A stretch of 6,443 bases of DNA, from NCBI RefSeq assembly GCF_946478835.1, contig NZ_CAMLDV010000184.1:1-6443 (forward strand), written 5' to 3'. The stretch comes from an uncultured Bdellovibrio sp. GTDB lineage: Bacteria; Bdellovibrionota; Bdellovibrionia; Bdellovibrionales; Bdellovibrionaceae. Each line of letters begins with the position of its first letter. Position 1 is the first letter of the stretch. Both the position numbers and the translations under genes were made by a program. Positions 1-4,769 of the stretch are shown here, one piece after another. The notes under the pieces were generated by a model. It had not been told where the DNA came from. It saw only the letters and a program-made list of their open reading frames with translations, and ran no database searches.

Positions 1-750
1 TATGGCTCTTATAGCGTTAAGGAAATTTTAAACTCATGGTATTTCCTCAGTTCCGACGGCTACGTCATTTTTAATAACTTCGGGACTTTAACACAGTTAG
101 ATACTGTGAAATACACACGCTTCAGCAACGCCGGGGGATGGATGTACAAATTCTGCGGCTTTACGGAAGATCAAAAGATCCGCTGTCAAAAAAACGACAA
201 CTCCTTTGAGGAACTCTATTCTGGAGCGACTATCAAAGATTATGCGGGAAGCCCTGATCAGGGTTGTTATCTTAATAGTTCAGGACAGCTTTTATGCTGG
301 GACAACTATTATAATTCACTTCCAACTCCCACCGTTGTTGATAACACCGACACGTACTCGCAAATTTCCGGTCACTATCAACGCGGTTGCGGGATTGTTG
401 CAACAACGGGAGCGATGAAGTGCTGGGACAATAGCTGGAATTATACGGCGGACCCTGTCGTCTTCACGGTGCAAGATCCCGGAGTTCAGTTCGTAAAAGT
501 TTTGGCACCTCAGAATGGATATTGGGATAATAAAGTTTGCGGTATCACGACAACGGGTGTGTTGAAATGCGGGACTCGTAACGGTGCTTACGCCGACGCC
601 GATCCTGGCACGACGTATTCAAAAATTATTACGTCTTCATGCGGAATCACCACGGCCGGAAAATATCGTTGTGCCGATGGATTTGCTGATGGCGGAGTTT
701 ATCTTAATTGGAAACGTCCGATTGTCGTGAACAAATGGTTTACCAATTAA
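1..750 (+). CDS. RCC1-like beta-propeller repeat protein, C-terminal part (5' end outside window)
   Basis: The reading frame is open from base 1 to the TAA at 748-750, giving 249 residues with no start visible. The GTG at 106 is only an internal codon, because coding-like sequence in the same frame precedes it. The protein consists of irregular repeats built round a 'C-G-I-T-T-x-G-x-L-K-C' hairpin. Paired cysteines lie at residues 52/62, 89/99, 130/141, 180/190 and 214/224 of the visible part. A sixth, cysteine-free copy (YFLSSDGYVIF) lies near residues 14-24. This pattern is typical of bacterial secreted RCC1-like propeller proteins, where each repeat forms one blade and the cysteine pair probably makes a disulfide across a hairpin, which suggests a periplasmic or surface location. 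Its ligand is unknown. The protein ends shortly after the last repeat, with no membrane anchor. It converges on the gene at 790-1293. Fold assignment is fairly confident; function is not known. Confidence 0.85.
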   Translation, partial: YGSYSVKEILNSWYFLSSDGYVIFNNFGTLTQLDTVKYTRFSNAGGWMYKFCGFTEDQKIRCQKNDNSFEELYSGATIKDYAGSPDQGCYLNSSGQLLCWDNYYNSLPTPTVVDNTDTYSQISGHYQRGCGIVATTGAMKCWDNSWNYTADPVVFTVQDPGVQFVKVLAPQNGYWDNKVCGITTTGVLKCGTRNGAYADADPGTTYSKIITSSCGITTAGKYRCADGFADGGVYLNWKRPIVVNKWFTN

Positions 751-755
751 AGAAA

Positions 756-779
756 AGCCCTGACGAACGTGTCAGGGCT
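756..779 (-). terminator. Hairpin terminator between convergent genes
   Basis: A perfect 9-bp stem (AGCCCTGAC at 756-764 with GTCAGGGCT at 771-779) encloses the 6-base loop GAACGT. Read on the minus strand, the stem is followed at once by TTTTCTTTAA, so it is a good intrinsic terminator for the gene that ends at 790. On the plus strand the stem lacks a following T-run and only has A's before it, so termination of the RCC1-like gene here would be weaker. Confidence 0.75.
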
Positions 780-789
780 GTATGATCTC

Positions 790-1293
790 TTAACGAGGTT
801 GAACTTCAGGGCAAGATGGGAATGTGAAACGTTTCCAGAAGCTTTGACCAGCTTCACCGCGAGTCACAAACACTTGTGTGTCGATCGTGCGAGGAACAGT
901 CACTGTCACTGTGCCAAACTCTACGCATTCAGGAGAACGCTCACCACCGCCTTCAAGACGCAAGCACTCTGGACGCTCGTAAGTGCGAGGAACAGCAACG
1001 ATTTTAGTTTCATAGCGCACGCAATCCCATTCAGTGTAAGGACCGCCACCTTCGCCACCCGGAGCATACACAGTTCTTGGTGCCAGCTCGGCACATTGAG
1101 TGGTCGGCTCGATAGATCTGATTTCTGTATCGGTCATACAGGCATTTTCAAGTTTGATGCCGTTGATGGCATAGCCATGTGTTACAACAGCATCGCGATC
1201 CGCGAAGATTTGCGACCAAGAGCTCCCTGAGTGAACGGCGTGAGCGCTTGTTGAAATCAAAAGTGCTGCCAAAGAAAATAAAACCTTTTTCAT
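790..1293 (-). CDS. Small secreted Cys-rich protein with tandem PRT-motif repeats, function unknown
   Basis: The product is 167 residues long. The start is set at the ATG at 1291-1293 because AAGGAG lies 6 bases upstream and the protein then begins with a clean Sec signal peptide (MKK, hydrophobic core, cleavage after AHA at about residue 19). The longer open frame to 1347 adds an unlikely polar extension. The mature part has six cysteines (52, 67, 91, 110, 123, 161). It contains two adjacent 32-33 residue repeats, 81-113 and 114-145. Each begins EGGG and carries C-V-x-[YF]-x-T-x4-V-P-R-T with identical Cys-to-Pro spacing. A further APRTVY at 71-76 follows Cys67 and may be a decayed third copy. 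I do not recognise the family. An even number of cysteines fits disulfide-stabilised periplasmic or extracellular protein. It is followed by the 756-779 terminator, and the KTSC gene lies 189 bases upstream on the same strand. Confidence 0.85.
   Translation of the reverse strand: MKKVLFSLAALLISTSAHAVHSGSSWSQIFADRDAVVTHGYAINGIKLENACMTDTEIRSIEPTTQCAELAPRTVYAPGGEGGGPYTEWDCVRYETKIVAVPRTYERPECLRLEGGGERSPECVEFGTVTVTVPRTIDTQVFVTRGEAGQSFWKRFTFPSCPEVQPR
859..1053 (-). repeat. Tandem 32-33 codon duplication inside the 790-1293 gene
   Basis: Codons 81-113 (955-1053) and 114-145 (859-954) encode adjacent copies that share EGGG, then CV, T, and VPRT at matching positions. At the DNA level only short stretches remain identical, such as GTGCGAGGAACA on the plus strand near 888-899 and 982-994. 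The duplication is therefore old and retained at protein level rather than a recent slippage event. Confidence 0.6.
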
Positions 1294-1299
1294 TATAGA

Positions 1300-1305
1300 C
1301 TCCTT
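1300..1305 (-). promoter_or_regulatory. Shine-Dalgarno that fixes the start of the 790-1293 gene
   Basis: AAGGAG on the minus strand lies 6 bases before the ATG at 1293. The upstream in-frame starts have no comparable site, and the downstream ATG restores a canonical signal peptide. Confidence 0.7.
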
Positions 1306-1408
1306 ACCATCGCTGTGGCGGTTATTGTTTGTTCGCGTGATGAGCAAGTGCTCGTCAACACACGAGCGAAGCTACAAAGAAACACCCGGAACGGTCTAAA
1401 TACAAAAA

Positions 1409-1480
1409 TGTAATTGCGAACTGACATTGAAATAGTGGGATTTCATCTGCAATTACACAAAAAATGCAGAAAGAATCCCA
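1409..1480. other. Two overlapping inverted repeats in the 1294-1482 intergenic region
   Basis: Arm pair A is a perfect 9-bp inverted repeat, TGTAATTGC at 1409-1417 with GCAATTACA at 1449-1457. Arm pair B is a 16-bp inverted repeat with three central mismatches, TGGGATTTCATCTGCA at 1436-1451 with its partner at 1465-1480. The two share bases 1449-1451, so the hairpins compete. B lies directly after the KTSC stop (1483) and is probably its terminator, but T-rich sequence follows it better on the plus strand (1481-1490) than on the minus strand. The function is uncertain. Apart from this the 189-base spacer holds only a small 6-bp hairpin at 1350-1367 and no convincing gene. Confidence 0.5.
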
Positions 1481-1482
1481 TT

Positions 1483-1725
1483 TCATTTTTGAAGGGAAGG
1501 CCGCTGAAATTTGCGGACATAATTTTCTCTGACATGCTGACTGATATAGGTGCTAAGCCCTTTTCCAGAGCGAGCCAGGCGCTTCATTTCTTCGACATGC
1601 TTACGGCCTGGACGTTGATAATTGTAAATATAAACACTGCCATCAACAAATTGAATGGTGATGGAATCATCGGTCATTTCGTAAGCGATCACGCCGGAAT
1701 TTTCACTTAAGTTTCCGTAGCGCAT
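1483..1725 (-). CDS. KTSC-domain small protein
   Basis: This is an 80-residue, probably cytoplasmic protein without signal peptide or membrane segment. Residues 8-70 match the pattern of the KTSC domain, a short module named from the C-terminus of some lysyl-tRNA synthetases that also occurs alone. A beta-rich front half (VIAYEMTDDSITIQFVDGSVYIYNY) leads to a helical segment and the characteristic GKGLSTYISQHVRENY near 54-69. The biochemical role of stand-alone KTSC proteins is not established; nucleic-acid association is sometimes suggested. The start ATG at 1723-1725 follows GAGG with a 5-base spacer. A promoter-like pair is seen at 1773-1801. It is the first gene in the minus-strand direction before the 790-1293 gene, but the long spacer with hairpins argues against a tight operon. 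Confidence 0.85.
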   Translation of the reverse strand: MRYGNLSENSGVIAYEMTDDSITIQFVDGSVYIYNYQRPGRKHVEEMKRLARSGKGLSTYISQHVRENYVRKFQRPSLQK

Positions 1726-1747
1726 GGCAACCTCTTTCTCCGTAATT

Positions 1748-1812
1748 TTATCGAACCTTGCCAGAGCGAAAAATTAGATATCCCAGCGACTGTTATTTTA
1801 AAATTATCGAAC
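1748..1812 (+). repeat. Direct repeat TTATCGAAC flanking the KTSC promoter
   Basis: TTATCGAAC occurs at 1748-1756 and 1804-1812, 56 bases apart, and the proposed promoter of the KTSC gene lies between them. Placement on both sides of a promoter resembles an operator pair, but two 9-mers could also arise by chance in AT-rich DNA. Confidence 0.35.
1773..1801 (-). promoter_or_regulatory. Candidate sigma-70 type promoter of the KTSC gene
   Basis: On the minus strand TTAAAA (1796-1801) and TCTAAT (1773-1778, 5 of 6 bases of TATAAT) are separated by 17 bases, which would give a leader of about 40 bases before the ATG at 1725. A 9-base direct repeat, TTATCGAAC, stands at 1804-1812 just upstream of the -35 and again at 1748-1756 in the leader. 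This is pattern matching only. Confidence 0.4.
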
Positions 1813-1850
1813 GATGACGTTTTTGGTGACCGACAGATTTATAGACAGTC

Positions 1851-1876
1851 GAAAGCCACTCTATTGTGGGGCTTTC
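1851..1876 (+). other. Stem-loop in the leader of the 1906-2862 gene
   Basis: GAAAGCCAC (1851-1859) pairs with GTGGGGCTTTC (1866-1876) round the loop TCTATT, with a two-G bulge. No T-run follows on the plus strand. It ends about 30 bases before the preferred start codon at 1906, which has no clear Shine-Dalgarno, so it could influence translation. No function is shown. Confidence 0.4.
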
Positions 1877-1905
1877 TCGGAATGAGACTTGCTACGTCTT
1901 ATGAC

Positions 1906-2862
1906 ATGAAAAAAGCGGGTTCCCTTCTATTGGTTTTATTGACGTTAACGGCCTCTGCCAAAGCCCTTGAGGTGTCTGACAGCCTGGTTAAAAACCTGAG
2001 CTGCCAAAGCCTCAGCGTTGAGAATATCTACAAATCCATTCGCGACGACGCCTTCCATGAAAAGCGCAATATTCCTATGAGCAATTGGGAGTTCCGCATG
2101 GGAGCAGCCCCCTTAGCTGTATGTTGGGGGCTTTCAAGCACTCAACGCGTAATTTCTTATCTGGCAAGATATAACACGCCTTTAAAGGACAGCCCGACGA
2201 GCATGACCTCACTTTTTGATATCCTCCGTGGCGCCACCATTCATCAAGTGGTGAATCAGGACGAAAAACATTTCAGCACTTATTTGGCCGATCAACCGAT
2301 TCAAAAGCTTTCTGTTTTCGCCGTCGAATCAGACAGTCTTGCAGAGAGTGAAAAACGTGGCCAGGGGTCTCTGTGGAATTTATTGGAAGAAGGCTACACG
2401 CAAAAAATTGGCGACTTTAAGCATAAGCGCAGTTTTAAAAACGAGATTGAAGCCAATCAAGGAAATCATTTCTTCCAAGCGGCAAATCTGGCGATGGTCG
2501 TTAAGAGCGCGGAAAGATCTCGCGAGGAGAATGAAGCCACCATCGAACTTTTGAAAAGTAATTTAGATCAACGAAAACTCACGTTGGTGAATTTGCGCTT
2601 AAACCGCACAACCCAACACATCGTGATGGCGAAATCTTATAAGGTTTTTAAAGGCACGATCGTCATTGAAGTGTATGACTCCAATAGTCCGGAAAAAGAT
2701 CAGTATCTTTACTTTGATACCGTTCAAAAAAGATTTTACGCTCCAGAAATTTTTTATCAGGGAGAGTATCTGGGGGCTTACGTCGTCAGTGAAGAAGAGC
2801 GCGGTTTGATTGAAGACGCCCTGATGAAGTACTACCAAAATCTTTGCAATAGCGGAAACTAA
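1906..2862 (+). CDS. Putative secreted papain-like cysteine peptidase or inactive relative
   Basis: The product is 318 residues long. The ATG at 1906 is chosen because it gives a Sec signal peptide (MKKAG, a run of Leu, cleavage after AKA at residue 20). In-frame starts at 1864 (TTG) and 1882 (ATG) only add polar residues, although none of the three has a good ribosome site. The mature protein has C73 in AVCWGLSST, resembling the active-site CWAFS of papain-like enzymes. It also has H238 in TQHIVMAKSYKV followed by beta strands and VYDSNSP (D258, N260), resembling the 'HAVVAYG ... VYDPNYP' segment of bacterial papain-fold proteins. Order, spacing and local hydrophobicity fit a Cys-His-Asp/Asn triad. 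No Gln is visible at the expected oxyanion position before C73. The segment 140-225 is charged and helical. The other cysteines are C33 and C314. Its TAA overlaps the stop of the convergent 2859-3254 gene. Reality of the gene is near certain; the enzymatic call is an inference from motifs. Confidence 0.88.
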   Translation: MKKAGSLLLVLLTLTASAKALEVSDSLVKNLSCQSLSVENIYKSIRDDAFHEKRNIPMSNWEFRMGAAPLAVCWGLSSTQRVISYLARYNTPLKDSPTSMTSLFDILRGATIHQVVNQDEKHFSTYLADQPIQKLSVFAVESDSLAESEKRGQGSLWNLLEEGYTQKIGDFKHKRSFKNEIEANQGNHFFQAANLAMVVKSAERSREENEATIELLKSNLDQRKLTLVNLRLNRTTQHIVMAKSYKVFKGTIVIEVYDSNSPEKDQYLYFDTVQKRFYAPEIFYQGEYLGAYVVSEEERGLIEDALMKYYQNLCNSGN

Positions 2863-3254
2863 GGTCGTGGTGTCGGCGGACGAGGTTCTGGATAAGAAAC
2901 TCTGTTGCCAACGCCTGAAAGCATCAGCGCGTAAGAATCATGACTTGTGTGAATTTTTAAAAGGCCTTCCGCGAATTCCTCGCGAAGACACCAGTACGTC
3001 ACCACAAATTCGCAGCTTTTACCCGGAACCAACTCTGACGGGCAGTTTGTCGAAGCGGTGAAAGAATCTCCGGAAATTTTCCAACTGATATTTGTGAGCG
3101 TGCTTGAGCCATTGTTACCCAAAAGAAACTTCTGTGTTTTATTTGCTGAGACAGGTAAAAGTCCGAAATCCATGTGCATGTTGAACTCGGCAGCAAAAAC
3201 AGTCGACGCCATGAACGAACTGAATAAAACGAAAAGCACCGTTAACTTTTTCAT
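2859..3254 (-). CDS. Secreted ASH/choice-of-anchor-D-like single-domain protein
   Basis: The product is 131 residues long. The signal peptide (MKKLTV, hydrophobic core, cleavage after VFA near residue 21) precedes one beta-sandwich domain at about 24-117. The domain shows the landmarks of the ASH/choice-of-anchor D immunoglobulin-like family: DFGLLPV, NNGSSTLTNISWKISGDSF, NCPSELVPGKSCEFVVTY and a closing LKIHTS..ALMLSGVG. Cysteines at 71, 81 and 89 include the usual pair round 'LVPGKSC'. The tail 121-131 is proline- and arginine-rich (PEPRPPTPRP). Such domains usually act as repeated modules in large surface proteins, so a secreted stand-alone copy is probably a binding or structural element, target unknown. 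The ATG at 3254 follows AGAGGA at 3262-3267 with a 7-base spacer. The TAG at 2859-2861 overlaps the TAA of the opposing gene. Confidence 0.9.
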   Translation of the reverse strand: MKKLTVLFVLFSSFMASTVFAAEFNMHMDFGLLPVSANKTQKFLLGNNGSSTLTNISWKISGDSFTASTNCPSELVPGKSCEFVVTYWCLREEFAEGLLKIHTSHDSYALMLSGVGNRVSYPEPRPPTPRP

Positions 3255-3277
3255 GCAGGAATCCTCTTTTCTTTTTC

Positions 3278-3306
3278 ATTGCGCTCGCAGCTTAAAAGAA
3301 AGTCAA
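3278..3306 (-). promoter_or_regulatory. Candidate promoter of the ASH-like gene
   Basis: TTGACT (3301-3306, 5 of 6 bases of the -35 consensus) is 17 bases from CGCAAT (3278-3283, 3 of 6), giving a leader of roughly 17 bases that includes the AGAGGA site. An alternative -10, TAGAAT at 3319-3324, has the better hexamer but no clear -35. The remaining part of the 184-base divergent spacer 3255-3438 holds nothing else I can support. Confidence 0.3.
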
Positions 3307-3429
3307 ACATCGCGAGACATTCTAAGGACACAAGTGTTTTGAATAATTTTGCGAACACGTCTCATGCCTAGTTACATAGCCTGCACCGTTGACCCTGCAA
3401 AGACCTTCGCTGAATCTGGATTTAGAAAC

Positions 3430-3434
3430 GGAGG
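3430..3434 (+). promoter_or_regulatory. Shine-Dalgarno that fixes the start of the 3439-4119 gene
   Basis: GGAGG followed by TAAA and then ATG at 3439. This strong site and the signal peptide that begins here exclude the longer open frame starting with TTG at 3349. Confidence 0.75.
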
Positions 3435-3438
3435 TAAA

Positions 3439-4119
3439 ATGTTTTCAGCTCTTGTCTCTTTGCTTATGCTTTTTTCTCATTCGCAGGCGGCCGAACCCAG
3501 TTCGTGCACTTCTTTTCAAGAATACAAAATGGGTGTGAATCTCAAACGCACATGGTTTGAAACCTCGGGCGTGTGCATGCTTTCAGTCTCACCGGCGGAT
3601 GCTTACAAGAATCTTGTCTATCGCGATTATTCATTGGCTACAGACGGGATGTTCATGGTTTTTAATCTTTACGGTAACGAAGGTGATTTCGGAGTGAGGG
3701 ACTTTTTTATGTTCCCAAGAACTTCAAGTGCGCTCAGCTACCAGTGGAAAGAAGACACCCGCGAACTTCTGGTGACCCATGTGACTGGAGATGTTTTTAC
3801 TTTCAATGCCGATACGGCTCAGTTGAAAAGCATTTCGGGAGCGACGGTGAAGGTGAGTGCTACGGTTTCTCGCAGCAATCGCGGCGGTGTTGAAGTTCAA
3901 GACTATAAAGGTCTTCTGTTAGATACAGGTTTCACACTGAATCAAGATCCTGCGCAAAATAGCAAGGCGACGTCGTCTCTTAAAAAGAGTGCGTCTTCAT
4001 GCTCGGTGCAAAATAAAAATCTGTTCCGCTATATGAGTGACGGCGACATCGTGTTTCGCTATCAAAACGACAAAGACTTCTTTGCATATCTGAAGTCTGC
4101 CTGTCCAAAATTGAAATAA
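3439..4119 (+). CDS. Secreted four-cysteine protein of unknown function
   Basis: The product is 226 residues long, with a short Sec signal peptide (MFSALVSLLMLFSHSQA, cleavage near residue 17) placed directly after GGAGG-TAAA. The mature protein has four cysteines (23, 46, 188, 222), enough for two disulfides joining the N-terminal and C-terminal segments. The middle (about 70-145) is rich in alternating polar/hydrophobic stretches such as MFMVFNLYG, LSYQWKEDTRELLVTHVTGDVFTFN and ATVKVSATVS, predicted to be beta strands and suggesting a beta-sandwich or barrel. The region 165-190 is Ser/Lys/Asn-rich and probably a loop. No catalytic motif, lipobox or membrane anchor is present. I do not recognise the family. 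It is transcribed alone, diverges from the ASH-like gene and ends at the strong 4135-4165 terminator shared with the opposing gene. Gene reality is confident; function is unknown. Confidence 0.9.
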   Translation: MFSALVSLLMLFSHSQAAEPSSCTSFQEYKMGVNLKRTWFETSGVCMLSVSPADAYKNLVYRDYSLATDGMFMVFNLYGNEGDFGVRDFFMFPRTSSALSYQWKEDTRELLVTHVTGDVFTFNADTAQLKSISGATVKVSATVSRSNRGGVEVQDYKGLLLDTGFTLNQDPAQNSKATSSLKKSASSCSVQNKNLFRYMSDGDIVFRYQNDKDFFAYLKSACPKLK

Positions 4120-4134
4120 TTAAAATTAGAAATT

Positions 4135-4165
4135 AAAAAGCCCATCTGAAGATGGGCTTTTTTTT
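4135..4165. terminator. Strong bidirectional intrinsic terminator
   Basis: AAAAAGCCCATC (4135-4146) pairs perfectly with GATGGGCTTTTT (4151-4162) round the tetraloop TGAA, followed by a T-run on the plus strand (4158-4165). On the minus strand the stem is followed by TTTTTAATTTC. It lies 15 bases after the plus-strand stop at 4119. Its T-run overlaps the TAA (4164-4166) of the minus-strand gene, so one element serves both convergent genes. Confidence 0.92.
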
Positions 4166-4769
4166 AAAGAGCTCTAAGAAGGTCGATAAAGGCTTTGCGA
4201 TCGTTATTCAGATCCAGAGTGTGAACTTTTAAATTCACCTGACGAACAAAGCTGGAGTTTGAATTCGGATTTTCTTCAAGAAGATCGCGATAGATCAGCT
4301 CATGCAGAACGAGCGCCGCTTTCTGGTCTTCATCCATCGTGTTCCAAACTGCGGGATTGATCCAGTACTGCTGAACTCCGAAACGAGTTTCATTGATTTG
4401 TACGATGCCGACGCGCAAACGGCAGTCCGTATATGGCAATTTGATTTTACCTTGATCGTGAGGGCTGTATTGGTCCAACTGAGCCATCCACTTGATTTGG
4501 CTTTTCCACTCGCCCAACCATTTAAGATATTTGCGAGCTTTCTCCATGTCGACGGCCGCAATACGACCAATCAAATCAGAAGCCTTAGTTAAATAGAAAC
4601 GTTTCGTGGAGTAGTGGATCTGCGCACCTTGGGCCTCACCTTCAGCGATTTCCAAAGCTTTGATCGGAGAGTTTAAGCACTGAACGGAATAACCACCGTT
4701 ACGAACCACATACTGTGCAAAAGACGGAAGGCCGATAAAAAGAGTACAAACTAATACCAGATATTTCAT
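4164..4769 (-). CDS. Secreted protein with HELIYR motif, coupled to the TIGR02147 regulator gene
   Basis: The product is 201 residues from the second of two adjacent ATGs. The first, at 4772, would add one Met. The second is preferred because AAGGAG (4775-4780) is then 5 bases away instead of 2. A Sec signal peptide (MKYLVLVCTLFIGLPSFA) is cleaved near residue 18. The mature part has cysteines at about 31 and 116, a charged helical middle (73-100), and a conserved-looking C-terminal block: NPAVW, then DEDQKAALVLHELIYRDLLEE at about 147-166, then SSFVRQVNLKVHTLDL. HELIYR resembles the HExxH zinc-peptidase helix but has Tyr/Arg where the second His should be. A catalytic zinc site is therefore not supported, and a non-catalytic or differently built site is possible. 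I recall similar HExxYR proteins in Bdellovibrio, without known function. Translation is coupled to the upstream regulator (stop and start overlap), so both are one operon. It ends in the 4135-4165 terminator. Confidence 0.9.
   Translation of the reverse strand: MKYLVLVCTLFIGLPSFAQYVVRNGGYSVQCLNSPIKALEIAEGEAQGAQIHYSTKRFYLTKASDLIGRIAAVDMEKARKYLKWLGEWKSQIKWMAQLDQYSPHDQGKIKLPYTDCRLRVGIVQINETRFGVQQYWINPAVWNTMDEDQKAALVLHELIYRDLLEENPNSNSSFVRQVNLKVHTLDLNNDRKAFIDLLRAL

Noticed and set aside
106..750. GTG at 106 as the true start of the RCC1-like gene
   Set aside because: The same frame is open and repeat-like from base 1, there is no ribosome site before 106, and no signal peptide follows it.
769..1230. 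153-codon plus-strand open frame
   Set aside because: It is antisense to the 790-1293 gene, which has a ribosome site, a signal peptide and a terminator; the plus-strand product has no recognisable features.
1864..1905. Longer N-terminus for the papain-like gene from TTG 1864 or ATG 1882
   Set aside because: The added residues are polar and would bury the signal peptide; the TTG lies inside a stem-loop. ATG 1882 cannot be fully excluded.
4274..4334. Active HExxH zinc metallopeptidase
   Set aside because: The second histidine is replaced (HELIY), so the standard zinc site is incomplete.
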